Source: Desulfosporosinus lacus DSM 15449 (GTDB lineage: Bacteria > Bacillota > Desulfitobacteriia > Desulfitobacteriales > Desulfitobacteriaceae). Taken from it: a DNA stretch of 59,334 nucleotides. Position 1 is the stretch's first letter; the number at the start of each line of letters is the position of its first letter. Location: contig NZ_FQXJ01000026.1 of NCBI RefSeq assembly GCF_900129935.1, positions 1 through 59,334 of the forward strand. Reading direction: 5' to 3'. Under the pieces are notes generated by a model, which saw nothing but the letters and a program-made list of their open reading frames with translations, did no database searches and was not told where the DNA came from. Of the stretch, positions 18,097 to 26,564 are shown piece after piece. A program made the translations under genes and the position numbers.

Positions 18097-18297
18097 ATGC
18101 ATTACGAGAATTTTAGAAAGGATGGTGAAGTTATTTCAGAAGCAGCAAATAGTCTGCTAAGAATTGTAAAAAATCTTAAGGTTTATTAGGTAGAATCGGC
18201 AGCTGTTGAATTTGTGGGCTGCCAAGAGTGTTTAAGAGGTTTGGCTGAAAGGTATCCAGATATCGCAACAGAATCAAGAATGCCCTCGGTTACTTGA
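18097..18297 (+). pseudogene. Possible degraded ORF upstream of buk
   Basis: From ATG 18097 one frame runs 66 codons to TGA 18295, interrupted only by a TAG at 18187. Its composition is protein-like (for example SEAANSLLRIVKNL before and GLAERYPDIATES after the TAG). No family is recognised and no RBS is clear. It may be the remnant of a gene lost upstream of the butyrate genes. Otherwise 17801-18334 is AT-rich, with inverted repeats GAATCAAG / CTTGATTC (18271-18300) and AATACTT / AAGTATT just before buk. Confidence 0.3.
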
Positions 18298-18334
18298 TTC
18301 TAATACTTAAAAAGTATTAAGGGGTTGGTTTAAT

Positions 18335-19408
18335 ATGAAACAATATAAAATACTGACTATCAATTTCGGATCGACCTCAAGTAAACTGGCCTATTATGTC
18401 AACGAAGAATGCAAATTGAAAACATCGCTGGACCATTCGGTACAAGAACTGTCGGTGTTTGGTGATGTATTGGAACAAGATGGTTACCGCCGCGCTGCGA
18501 TTGAAGAATTTCTCAAGGACAATGGTTTGAATTTTAATGAGATGGATGTAGTTGCTGCTCGTGGCGGGCACACCAAGCCTCTGGAAGGCGGAGTATATAA
18601 AATCGACGAAAACATGTTGGAACAACAGGCCTCGGGTTTGTATGGGAGACATGCTTGCGATGTTGGCAGCAAAATTGCTTACAAGATGGCGGAAGGAACT
18701 AATGTTCTTCCGGTGGTAGTTGATCCGCCTGTAACAGATGAATTTATTGAAGAAGCCCGTTTGTCCGGACATCCTGAGCTACCGCGTGAGAGTCGGTTTC
18801 ATGCCTTGAACCACCGGGCAACAGGTAAGCGCTTTGCCCATGATACCGGTAAAAAATATGAGGATTTAAATCTCATTGTTGCTCATATGGGTGGTGGCAT
18901 TACAGTTGCAGCACATCGCAAGGGTAAAATGATTGATGCTACAAATGGCATTGATGGTGATGGTCCATTTTCTACTAACCGAACAGGTGGTCTGCCAGTA
19001 GGCTCTTTGGTCAATTTGTGTTTTTCGGGACGATACAGCCATAAAGAAATAAAAAAAATGCTCAATGGAGAAGGGGGGTTAACAGCATACCTTAAGGAGA
19101 ATGATGTGCGGACGGTAGAAGAGAAAGCGGCTGAAGACAGTTATTTCGCTCTGTGCTTGGAAGGAATGATCTATCAGACCTGCAAGGAAATTGCGGCCAT
19201 GGGGGCTGTACTGGAAGGTAATGTCGATGCCGTTATTATTACGGGGGGGATTGCCAATTCGAAAAAAATTACCGAGAGGATGAAAGAGAGAATTGGGTTT
19301 GTAGCACCGGTTATCTTTTACCCTGGTGAGAATGAAATGGATGCCTTAGCTCTTGGGGCACTGGAAGTTCTTAAAGGTAACGAGCCACTTAAAGCTGTAT
19401 CGGTATAG
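18335..19408 (+). CDS. buk: Butyrate kinase
   Basis: A 357-residue member of the acetate/butyrate kinase branch of the ASKHA fold, which makes ATP and butyrate (or a branched-chain acid) from the acyl phosphate. Features seen are the N-terminal phosphate loop INFGSTSSK (about 8-16), HALNHRATGKRFA, the AHMGGGITVAAH adenosine/phosphate segment and ITGGIANSK near the C-terminus. Length matches the family. RBS AAGGGG precedes the ATG. It forms an operon with ptb, 11 bases downstream. Confidence 0.95.
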   Translation: MKQYKILTINFGSTSSKLAYYVNEECKLKTSLDHSVQELSVFGDVLEQDGYRRAAIEEFLKDNGLNFNEMDVVAARGGHTKPLEGGVYKIDENMLEQQASGLYGRHACDVGSKIAYKMAEGTNVLPVVVDPPVTDEFIEEARLSGHPELPRESRFHALNHRATGKRFAHDTGKKYEDLNLIVAHMGGGITVAAHRKGKMIDATNGIDGDGPFSTNRTGGLPVGSLVNLCFSGRYSHKEIKKMLNGEGGLTAYLKENDVRTVEEKAAEDSYFALCLEGMIYQTCKEIAAMGAVLEGNVDAVIITGGIANSKKITERMKERIGFVAPVIFYPGENEMDALALGALEVLKGNEPLKAVSV

Positions 19409-19419
19409 GAGGAGAAAAG

Positions 19420-20343
19420 ATGGGGTTTACTGATTTTAGTGAGATTTTAACATGGCTTAAAGCTAACAGTATTACAAAAAAAGCAGCAGTAGCGGCGGCT
19501 CATGACTTAGATGCGCTGTCCTCAGTTGTTGCCGCCAAGCGTGAAGGGATTCTTGAGTCCATCCTAGTTGGGGATGGAGAAAAAATACGGACTTTTTTAG
19601 CCGAACTTGGGGAAGACGCGACTGCTTGGGAAATCATTGAAGAAAAGGATGATGCCAAGGCTGCCCAGATAGTCGCTCAACTTGTTGCCGATAAAAAAGC
19701 AGATATGCCAATGAAAGGTTTATTGCAGACAGCCACCTTTATGAAGGCGGTTCTTAATAAAAATATGGGGATGATTAATGATAAGGCAATCATTAGTCAA
19801 TCAACTATCTTCCATTACAGACAAGAAAATCGACTGATGTTGATCACTGACTGTGCCATTAATGTAGCTCCTGATTACAGTATGAAAGTACAGATTGTTC
19901 AAAATGCCGTAAAGTTATGTCATCAGTTGGGAATTGAAAAACCGAAAGTTGCAATTGTGGCGCCGCTTGAACAAGTTAATCCGAATATACAGTCCACTGT
20001 TGATGCGGCTATGTTGACAATTTCCAATCTGCGCGGGCAGATTAAAGGCTGTTTTGTGGACGGACCGCTAGGTTTCGACAATGCTGTTTCTCTTGAAGCA
20101 GTACAGCATAAAGGGATAAAAAGCGAAGTTGCCGGTCGTGCGGATGTATTAGTTATGCCCGATTTGGCAGCAGGCAATATTTTAGATAAATCACTGAGAT
20201 ACTTTTCTGGATATACGGCTGCGGGGGTAGTGTCTGGTGCCAACGTGCCCCTGATATTTACATCCAGAACCGACTCAGCGGAAAATAAGCTTAATTCTAT
20301 TGTAGTTTCAGTACTTCAAGCATTGAAAAAGGATGTTGTATAG
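19420..20343 (+). CDS. ptb: Phosphate butyryltransferase
   Basis: A 307-residue phosphate acetyl/butyryltransferase family enzyme that converts butyryl-CoA (or branched acyl-CoA) and phosphate to acyl phosphate and CoA, the step before butyrate kinase. Typical segments are PMKGLLQTATFMKAVL and the C-terminal DLAAGNILDKSL and FTSRTDSAENK motifs. RBS AGGAGA lies 5-6 bases before the ATG. With buk it gives a substrate-level phosphorylation module. The acyl-CoA-forming genes are not in the window, so a branched-chain or aromatic acyl substrate is also possible. Confidence 0.94.
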   Translation: MGFTDFSEILTWLKANSITKKAAVAAAHDLDALSSVVAAKREGILESILVGDGEKIRTFLAELGEDATAWEIIEEKDDAKAAQIVAQLVADKKADMPMKGLLQTATFMKAVLNKNMGMINDKAIISQSTIFHYRQENRLMLITDCAINVAPDYSMKVQIVQNAVKLCHQLGIEKPKVAIVAPLEQVNPNIQSTVDAAMLTISNLRGQIKGCFVDGPLGFDNAVSLEAVQHKGIKSEVAGRADVLVMPDLAAGNILDKSLRYFSGYTAAGVVSGANVPLIFTSRTDSAENKLNSIVVSVLQALKKDVV

Positions 20344-20382
20344 GCATTGATTTGATTTCAGATATATTTTTGAAGGAGTAAC

Positions 20383-20451
20383 ATGGAACACCCACTTAAT
20401 AAAAGTGGGTGTTCCAACGTGGATAAAAGCATTTTGCAGCAGACAGTCTGA
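20383..20451 (+). other. 22-codon ORF with strong RBS, formed over a perfect hairpin
   Basis: GAAGGAG at 20372-20378 stands 4 bases before ATG 20383, and the frame runs 22 codons to TGA. Codons 1-11 coincide with a perfect 13-bp hairpin GGAACACCCACTT-AATAA-AAGTGGGTGTTCC (20385-20415). The stem resembles the 3' hairpin of the dispersed repeat. It may be a small gene, or the start of a lost gene hit by a hairpin element. The rest of the gap to 20723 shows a short hydrophobic open stretch (about 20515-20620) but no convincing gene. Confidence 0.35.
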
Positions 20452-20723
20452 TGTGTAATAAATAAATCTGCTCAAGGCCAAGGTGGTTTTGTCTGGGATA
20501 TGAGCAAATAGCAAAGCGTCAGACAAAGGAGCGCTTGGGAGCACTATCATTTTAGATACGTGCCTTTTTGTTTTAAGTCTGTTTTTACTCATAGTAACCT
20601 TTTTATTTCTTTAATGCAGGGAAGTGAATGATCCAATAATGCTTTTGCAGCGGTACTGTGATTAATATCGATTTCGCAGACAAGACGTTACTGTACAGCA
20701 TAATGAATAAAGGAGAGATGAAA

Positions 20724-22166
20724 TTGACGTTTAAAGATTTGAGAGAATTTTTAGCAATATTAGAAGAAGAGGGTCAATTGATTCGTATTGAAGATGAGGT
20801 CATGCCTGAACCAGATTTAAGTGCTATAGGCAGGGCTGCCCCAGATATGGAAAATGGTCCCGGGGTCTTTATCAACAAAGTAAAAGGGTATAAATATAGT
20901 GTGGTCTTAAATGTTCATGGTTCATGGCAAAATCATGCGCTTATGTTAGGACTTCCTAAAGAGACCTCAGTTAAAGAACAATTCTTTGCTTTAGATAAAG
21001 CTTGGTCTGCTTATCCTATAAAACCAGTGTGGGTGGAAAACGCACCTGTTAAGGAAGTTAAAATTACAGGGGGGATTAACCTTTTTGAGGTTTTGCCGCT
21101 CTTTAGAGTGAACAAATATGATGGCGGATTTTATATATCAAAGGCGCTTATCGTCAGCCAAGACCCTGATGATCCTGACAATTTTGAGAAACAAAATGCT
21201 GGTACTTATAGACTTCAAGTGAAAGGCAAAGATTTGCTCGGCATTCTGCCATTACCTTTTCATGATATAGCCATTCATCTTAAAAAAGCTGAAGAACGCA
21301 ATCAACCTTTACCCATTGCTATATGTCTGGGAAATGATCCTGTTCTAAACTTCATGTCCAGTACACCTATTGAATACTTTCAGTCCGAATATGACTTTGC
21401 CGGAGCAATAAAGGGTGAACCAATAGAGCTTACCAAGAGTGAGGTCGGCAATTTAGATATTCCTGCAAGAAGCGAAATAGTTTTAGAGGGCTATATTATC
21501 CCAAAGGAAAGGAAAATTGAAGGCCCATTCGGTGAATTTCCGGGAAGCTACTCTGGGGCAAGGCTTATGCCTGAGGTCAGAATACATACAATTACTCACC
21601 GAATAAACCCGATCTTTGAAAATTTATATCTGGGCATTCCGTGGACAGAAATTGATTACTTGATGGCGCTTAACACGTGTATTCCCCTTTATAGACAGCT
21701 TAAGAGGGATTTCCCTGAAGTTGTTGCTGTAAATGCAATTTATACCCACGGTATGGGGGTTATTGTATCTACTAAATCGAGACTGGGCGGATATGGTAAA
21801 GCTGTAGCCATGCGATTATTATCGACCCCACATGGGATGCCCTACTCAAAAATTGTTATTATAGTTGATGAGTTTGTAGATCCCTTTAATTTACAACAAG
21901 TTATGTGGGCCTTAACAACGCGAGTGCGTGTGGATAAAGATGTTGTGACTATTCCCTATTGCCCAGGCATGCCCTTAGATCCATCCTCGGAACCAGCTGG
22001 GATGCATACAAAGCTAATTATTGATGCTACTACCCCGGTTGCCCCGGATCATTGCAGAGAGACTGAGTTAATAGAGATACCGGAAAAAACTGATTTCTGG
22101 ATGAATTACTTAAAAAATCTGCGCCAAAGAAAAGGAGGAACAAATGATGCTATGTCCCAGATGTGA
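20724..22166 (+). CDS. bsdC: UbiD-family non-oxidative (hydroxyaryl) acid decarboxylase, large subunit
   Basis: A 480-residue UbiD-family protein, the prenylated-FMN-dependent decarboxylase group, with the conserved EGPFGEFPGSYSGA segment near residue 275 and the C-terminal acidic region. The small protein encoded next is VdcD/BsdD-like, which points to the BsdC/VdcC type of phenolic acid decarboxylase. The prenyl-FMN synthase (UbiX/BsdB) is not in the window. TTG 20724 gives the usual opening TFKDLREF and lies 8 bases after AGGAG. The ATG at 20718 is too close to that RBS. It could also work in the carboxylation direction. Confidence 0.88.
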   Translation: MTFKDLREFLAILEEEGQLIRIEDEVMPEPDLSAIGRAAPDMENGPGVFINKVKGYKYSVVLNVHGSWQNHALMLGLPKETSVKEQFFALDKAWSAYPIKPVWVENAPVKEVKITGGINLFEVLPLFRVNKYDGGFYISKALIVSQDPDDPDNFEKQNAGTYRLQVKGKDLLGILPLPFHDIAIHLKKAEERNQPLPIAICLGNDPVLNFMSSTPIEYFQSEYDFAGAIKGEPIELTKSEVGNLDIPARSEIVLEGYIIPKERKIEGPFGEFPGSYSGARLMPEVRIHTITHRINPIFENLYLGIPWTEIDYLMALNTCIPLYRQLKRDFPEVVAVNAIYTHGMGVIVSTKSRLGGYGKAVAMRLLSTPHGMPYSKIVIIVDEFVDPFNLQQVMWALTTRVRVDKDVVTIPYCPGMPLDPSSEPAGMHTKLIIDATTPVAPDHCRETELIEIPEKTDFWMNYLKNLRQRKGGTNDAMSQM

Positions 22167-22332
22167 TTCTAAAACTGTCGAACTAATGACAAAGGCGCCA
22201 GTAGACGATGCTTGGGAAGTGTATTTATGCAATACCTGCTGCTTCTCTTGGCGATCAACCGAGGGCGATGAAATTAAAGATCCTGAAAAATATGATAAAC
22301 GATTTAAGATTAATCCTGCGGAAGTTTCTTAA
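22144..22332 (+). CDS. bsdD: Hydroxyarylic acid decarboxylase small subunit (VdcD/BsdD-like)
   Basis: A 62-residue zinc-ribbon-like protein with CPRC near the N-terminus and CNTC near residue 30, plus a Trp-Arg (FSWRSTE) segment, matching the small D subunit found next to VdcC/BsdC decarboxylases. It overlaps the 3' end of bsdC by 23 bases, and its RBS AAGGAGG lies within bsdC, so translation is likely coupled. The role of this subunit in the complex is not well defined. Confidence 0.85.
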   Translation: MMLCPRCDSKTVELMTKAPVDDAWEVYLCNTCCFSWRSTEGDEIKDPEKYDKRFKINPAEVS

Positions 22333-22374
22333 CTTGTATAATACAAACAGCTTTTCTGAGTTGTGAAAAGAATA

Positions 22375-22427
22375 AATAAGAAGCGAGAGGTTAGTGAACA
22401 TAGTCCTTTAACCTCTCGCTTCTTATT
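22375..22427. terminator. Bidirectional terminator between bsdD and cobS
   Basis: Perfect 19-bp inverted repeat (arms 22375-22393 and 22409-22427), core AAGCGAGAGGTTA / TAACCTCTCGCTT, with AT-rich ends serving both convergent operons. Confidence 0.88.
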
Positions 22428-22452
22428 TTAAAAAATATCGAATGTTGATTCG

Positions 22453-23190
22453 CTATCGCAGGAAGGGAAAAGCGGCCAATAAACAGACAACTTCAGAAAG
22501 CTCAATTATTGCTCCGTACAGGTCACCAGTTAATCCCCCTAATAGGGAGGAAATCCTAGCAGCCCAAAGGGTTACGGCAAGGACACAGACTCCAAAAGCG
22601 ATAAGGCCGGCAAATGAAGCTAGATAAAAGGAGGCTCCTAGAACTAAACCCCCACTGAAAAGAAACGGAAGCCAGCGGGTTGTCTCATGAATGCCTTTTC
22701 CCAGCCCTTGGGAGCGGGCATAAGGAAAACCGACCATCCCAATCTGAAATACCCAACGTGAGAGCATGGGCATAACCAGGAGGATGGGAAACTGAGAGGG
22801 TGTCAGGCTGGCGAGCAAGGAGAATTTCAGGAGCAGTAAGCCAAAGAGAGCCATACAGGCATGAGCCCCAATCCTGCTGTCCTTCATGATCTCCAGAATG
22901 CGTTCCGGACTACGGGCGGACAATAAACCATCCATACTATCCATGAACCCATCGAGATGGAGCCCTCCTGTAAGCATTAACTCCGCAACCAACAAGAGCG
23001 CACCCAGAACCAAGGGGGGGAAGTAAAGAGTTAACCCTTTCGCCAGAAGCCAGAGAATTAGTCCAATGACAAGTCCGACCAAGGGATAATAACGATAACT
23101 ACGTGAAAATTCTTCAGAGGTAATTTCAACTTTAGGTGCAGGTAAAGGGAGTCGAGTCAAAAAGGTAAGTGCAATTAGAAATCCACGCAA
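22453..23190 (-). CDS. cobS: Adenosylcobinamide-GDP ribazoletransferase (cobalamin synthase)
   Basis: About 245 residues, an integral membrane enzyme that joins adenosylcobinamide-GDP with alpha-ribazole (phosphate) in the last steps of cobalamin assembly. It has about six membrane segments and the family motif HLDGFMDSMDGLLSARS (about 75-92), with the conserved Asp residues and the DSRIGAHA segment. The start is taken as TTG 23190, 8 bases after AAGGAG; GTG 23199, overlapping the cobU stop, is the alternative. Last gene of the cobT-cobU-cobS operon. Confidence 0.93.
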   Translation of the reverse strand: MRGFLIALTFLTRLPLPAPKVEITSEEFSRSYRYYPLVGLVIGLILWLLAKGLTLYFPPLVLGALLLVAELMLTGGLHLDGFMDSMDGLLSARSPERILEIMKDSRIGAHACMALFGLLLLKFSLLASLTPSQFPILLVMPMLSRWVFQIGMVGFPYARSQGLGKGIHETTRWLPFLFSGGLVLGASFYLASFAGLIAFGVCVLAVTLWAARISSLLGGLTGDLYGAIIELSEVVCLLAAFPFLR

Positions 23191-23195
23191 ATTAA

Positions 23196-23846
23196 TCACT
23201 CCTTGAGCAGGGAAGCAAGCAACTTTTGGCCGGAGTGTTTAATCTCCATGGGGATACCTGCCACGACTACATATACTTCATCAGCACTTGAAGCTAGAAT
23301 TTGGTTGCTTCGTCCGGCTAAATCTCGGTAAGCTCGGGCTAAAGGATTTTCAGGTACAATTCCTTGGCCGACTTCGTTGGAGACAAAGATGACTCGCGGT
23401 TTGATTTCTCGAGCTAGATGGGCAACGTTCTTCACCACATCCAAGATCTGAGGTTCAAGCAAGTTATTGAAGGCATCATGGCCGTTCTCCAGATCTGTCG
23501 AGAATTCTTCCCCGCCGGGACAGGAAGGGGTTGCGGGGTGTGATTGTCCTGCCAAGAGCAGATTAGTAAGCCAAAGGGTGACACAATCAAGGAGAATGAC
23601 CCCATCTTCATCTTTAAGTTGCAGCAAAGTTTCACGGATATTGACAGGTTCTTCGATTAGTCGCCAATGGGGTGGACGTTGCAGTTGGTGCTTTTTGACG
23701 CGGAGGGCCATTTCTTCGTCCCAAATCTGAGCGGTGGCAATGTAAATGACCGGACGCTTGGCCTGAGCGGCAAGAAGTTCTGCAAAGGAGCTTTTGCCGC
23801 TTCGAGCACCGCCTGTAACTAGTGTAAATTGAGACATAGCATTCAT
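23196..23846 (-). CDS. cobU: Bifunctional adenosylcobinamide kinase/guanylyltransferase
   Basis: About 216 residues. The P-loop GGARSGKSSFAE lies at the N-terminus, and the FVSNEVGQGIVPENPLARAYRDL region follows, as in CobU/CobP, which phosphorylate adenosylcobinamide and then add GMP. An insertion of about 25 residues rich in Pro, Gly and Ser (around ATPSCPGGEEF) lengthens the middle of the protein compared with typical CobU. The exact start is uncertain (ATG 23846 or 23837). It overlaps or abuts cobS, which suggests translational coupling. Confidence 0.92.
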   Translation of the reverse strand: MNAMSQFTLVTGGARSGKSSFAELLAAQAKRPVIYIATAQIWDEEMALRVKKHQLQRPPHWRLIEEPVNIRETLLQLKDEDGVILLDCVTLWLTNLLLAGQSHPATPSCPGGEEFSTDLENGHDAFNNLLEPQILDVVKNVAHLAREIKPRVIFVSNEVGQGIVPENPLARAYRDLAGRSNQILASSADEVYVVVAGIPMEIKHSGQKLLASLLKE

Positions 23847-23918
23847 CGACTCCCATGTTTTGTGATTAAGACAAGAATAAGACATGAATAAGGCTTAGTA
23901 TTCCTGTATTCCATAGAT

Positions 23919-24998
23919 TTAGATTGATTTTTCACTGACTCCGGCATCAGCGAAGGTGGCCATTTCCTCAAGAATATGAAGAGCGGCTTCAACTAAGTAA
24001 AAGGTTAAGGCAGCACCTGTTCCTTCTCCCAGTCTCATATTTAAGTTAAGTACAGGATCCAGACCCAGGCCTGCTAAAGCATTGCGATGGCCTATTTCGA
24101 CGGAGCCATGAGAGGGAATCATATAGGCAACGCTTTTGGGGGCAAGTTTGGCGGCAATAAGTGCGCCGGCAGTCGAGATGAACCCGTCTACCACTATCGG
24201 AACATGGTTGGCAGCTGCTTGAAGAATTGAACCGGCAATGGCTGCGATTTCTAAGCCCCCTACTTTGGCTAGTACATCGAGGGCGTCCGTTGTGTTCGGC
24301 TGATTGACCTCAATAGCTTTTTCAATAGCTCGGCGTTTTCGGATGACTCCTGCGTCATCAATTCCGGTTCCACGTCCAACGACATCTTCAATGGAGGAAT
24401 TTGTGAAGAGGGCGACAATGGCTGAACTTGGGGTGGTATTACCAATTCCCAGCTCACCCGTGGCAAAGAGGTTATATCCTTCGAGTATCTTTTCCTCGGC
24501 GACTTGGGCTCCAACGAGAAGAGCCTGGAGAGCTTCATGTCGGGACATTGCCGGACCTTTAGACATGTTCTGAGTTCCGTTGGCCACTCGCTGATGAATA
24601 ATGTTTCCATCTATGGGGAAGGCAATACCGACATCCGTTAAAAAAACATCTGCATTCGCTTGGCGAGCAAGGACATTGATAGCGGCACCGCCATTCATAA
24701 TATTGTAGGCCATTTGAGGAGTTACTTCCTGCGGAAAGGCACTTACCCCTTCTTCAACAACGCCATGATCTCCTGCCATTAGGAGGACGGCTTTCTTCTG
24801 AATTTTAGGGTTGGAGGTTCGTTGGATGCCGCCAAGTTGTTTGGCTAAATGTTCTAATTGGCCCAGGCTTCCCTGAGGCTTTGTAAGTGAATCTAAGCGC
24901 ACTTGAATTTGGGCCATAGCCTCTTGATCGAGATCTAAGATGTTTGCAGTAAGTTCTTCTAACCGAGCATAGAGTTGATCTTCCGTTAAGTTTTTCAT
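23919..24998 (-). CDS. cobT: Nicotinate-nucleotide-dimethylbenzimidazole phosphoribosyltransferase
   Basis: A 359-residue CobT that activates the lower-ligand base (5,6-dimethylbenzimidazole or another base) to its alpha-ribotide. Family segments seen are LTKPQGSLGQLE (about 35), MAGDHGVVEEGVSAFPQEVT, ELGIGNTTPSSA, GRGTGIDD and the C-terminal RLGEGTGAAL with its catalytic Glu. ATG 24998 follows AGAGGAGG; in-frame extension to 25121 crosses the terminator and is rejected. First gene after the cobalamin riboswitch. Confidence 0.95.
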   Translation of the reverse strand: MKNLTEDQLYARLEELTANILDLDQEAMAQIQVRLDSLTKPQGSLGQLEHLAKQLGGIQRTSNPKIQKKAVLLMAGDHGVVEEGVSAFPQEVTPQMAYNIMNGGAAINVLARQANADVFLTDVGIAFPIDGNIIHQRVANGTQNMSKGPAMSRHEALQALLVGAQVAEEKILEGYNLFATGELGIGNTTPSSAIVALFTNSSIEDVVGRGTGIDDAGVIRKRRAIEKAIEVNQPNTTDALDVLAKVGGLEIAAIAGSILQAAANHVPIVVDGFISTAGALIAAKLAPKSVAYMIPSHGSVEIGHRNALAGLGLDPVLNLNMRLGEGTGAALTFYLVEAALHILEEMATFADAGVSEKSI

Positions 24999-25039
24999 GT
25001 AATTTCCTCCTCTAATAATATCGTATTTTGTAAAATAGA

Positions 25040-25077
25040 AAAGTCCCGACCACAAAAAAATCTGTGGTCGGGACTTT
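25040..25077 (-). terminator. Riboswitch-controlled terminator in the cobT leader
   Basis: On the minus strand AAAGTCCCGACCAC / GTGGTCGGGACTTT with a T-rich loop, followed by TTCTATTTTA. Its position between the cobalamin aptamer and cobT indicates transcription attenuation. Confidence 0.85.
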
Positions 25078-25121
25078 ACCGTCATCACCGCCGCTTTCCA
25101 CACTATGGAAAGACGTAACAT

Positions 25122-25275
25122 CTTAGGCAGGTCTCCTGGCTATCGAATCATTGCATAACTCGTCACCTTCCCAGCTAAACCAGTGGTTGACGAAGCTCAT
25201 CGAGTACAGTGGTGGGTCCGCGTCGGTTTTGTACCGAACTTCCCTATTCTCCCCAAAGGGGCACCTAAAATGGAA
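25122..25275 (-). ncRNA. Cobalamin (AdoCbl) riboswitch
   Basis: Read on the minus strand it shows the conserved parts of the cobalamin aptamer in order: AGGTGCC near the 5' end, GGGAATAGGGAAGTTCGGT, GGACCCACCACTGT, and the 3' B12-box GCCAGGAGACCTGCC. It precedes a terminator and cobT-cobU-cobS. High cobalamin is expected to cause premature termination of the operon. Confidence 0.95.
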
Positions 25276-25360
25276 ATATTTTTTTCTTTTAGAATAGCAC
25301 AACTTTTTTTTAATCTCAAGGAAAATTTATGAGAATTTGCGAGAATTATGGATAGACATT

Positions 25361-25389
25361 TTTACAAGCGTGTTTCCTTCGTATATAAT
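25361..25389 (+). promoter_or_regulatory. Sigma-A-type promoter of the actin-like gene
   Basis: TTTACA (25361-25366), 17 bases, TATAAT (25384-25389). Confidence 0.7.
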
Positions 25390-25454
25390 GGTAGGTATTA
25401 GTAAGTTGATATTATTAGCAATTGCATAGAGGAATATGAATAGGAGGAACAAGT

Positions 25455-26564
25455 GTGTTTGAGAGCGATATACTGGTAGCTGGAGCGGATCCTGGATTCG
25501 GTGCGATAAAACTGGACACAGGAGAAACGAAGGTGTTATTTCCTGCTGTGATTTGTAAAGGAAATGAACGGATTTTTTCTACCTTAGGAAATACCCTAAT
25601 TAGTAAAGGATCAGACTTACAAACACAAATAGCATCACTGGACGTTATCGTTAAGAATAATTCCACAGATGTGGCAAAGCATTATTTTATGGGGAGTTTA
25701 GCTGAGAGTCTAAATCCAAACGAAGCGCACTATTGTTGGGATGAAGACAAATCCTCGGATGAAGAAGCTACCGCATTACTGGTAGTTGCTTTAGCTCTTG
25801 CTCAAAAGGGCCCCAAAGCGAATGTATATTTGGGCACCGGAGTTCCGGTTAAATATTATGCCAGCTTAAAGGACAAGTATGAGGCCGAGTTAAAAGGATC
25901 TTTTTCTGTTGAGTTTCGTTCCGGCCCTATGAAGGGAACGACCCGTCAGCTAAATATACTGCGATCTCGTGTGCTTCCCCAAAGTTATGGTGTATTTATC
26001 AAGGAAACCCTTAACGAATATGGAATTCCCACAAGCGCTAAGTTATTTAGCGGGTATGTGGTGGTGATAGATCCGGGCTTTAGGACAACAGATATTGCTA
26101 CCTTTTACGATGGCGTCATGCTCGACCCTCCCAACTCATTCAGTATCGAAAAAGGGTTAAAATGGGCTTACATCGGAGTAGCTGAAAAGTTGAAAGAATT
26201 GACAAGTGATCATGCTAATCCGATTGAAACGGATGATAAAGAACTGGATAAAATTTTCAGGGTAAATGGTGGGCTGTATCCTTGGAATAATGGGACAATT
26301 AACCTAAATCCGATTATGAAGAGTATGCTCACTCAGTTAGGGACTGACATCACACGCGAAGTGAAAAAGGCCCTAAAACCAATGCTCGGTAAATTGCATA
26401 CGGTTATTGTTGCAGGAAAAGTCGGAGAAATGGTTTATGAATATATTCAAATGGAGAATAAAATGCTGATTGAAGACCCTCAGTTTGGTAATGCCACGGG
26501 ATTTCGGATCATGGCTGCCACTTTGGTCAATAATATTACCAAGAAATCGGACCACTCAGCATGA
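25455..26564 (+). CDS. ParM/StbA-like actin-family ATPase
   Basis: A 369-residue actin-fold protein of the plasmid-segregation (ParM/Alp) type. The phosphate-1 loop is AGADPGFGAIKL (about 8-20) and phosphate-2 is VVVIDPGFRTTDIA (about 203). An adenosine-like segment IVAGKVGEM lies near 315. Such proteins polymerise and move DNA, or organise the cell. GTG 25455 is 6 bases after AGGAGG. The next gene overlaps it by 4 bases, as expected for a filament/adaptor pair. No plasmid or phage genes are next to it, so this seems to be a chromosomal copy, and its cargo is unknown. Confidence 0.85.
   Translation: MFESDILVAGADPGFGAIKLDTGETKVLFPAVICKGNERIFSTLGNTLISKGSDLQTQIASLDVIVKNNSTDVAKHYFMGSLAESLNPNEAHYCWDEDKSSDEEATALLVVALALAQKGPKANVYLGTGVPVKYYASLKDKYEAELKGSFSVEFRSGPMKGTTRQLNILRSRVLPQSYGVFIKETLNEYGIPTSAKLFSGYVVVIDPGFRTTDIATFYDGVMLDPPNSFSIEKGLKWAYIGVAEKLKELTSDHANPIETDDKELDKIFRVNGGLYPWNNGTINLNPIMKSMLTQLGTDITREVKKALKPMLGKLHTVIVAGKVGEMVYEYIQMENKMLIEDPQFGNATGFRIMAATLVNNITKKSDHSA

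Noticed and set aside
18377-18772. 131-codon minus-strand ORF
   Set aside because: Lies wholly inside buk on the opposite strand with no RBS or family features.
20385-20415. Hairpin as an ordinary terminator of ptb
   Set aside because: No T-run follows and it overlaps a strong RBS-led ATG, so it is listed as a separate element.
25040-25121. Longer cobT frame reaching into the leader
   Set aside because: Would translate the riboswitch terminator; the clear RBS is at ATG 24998.
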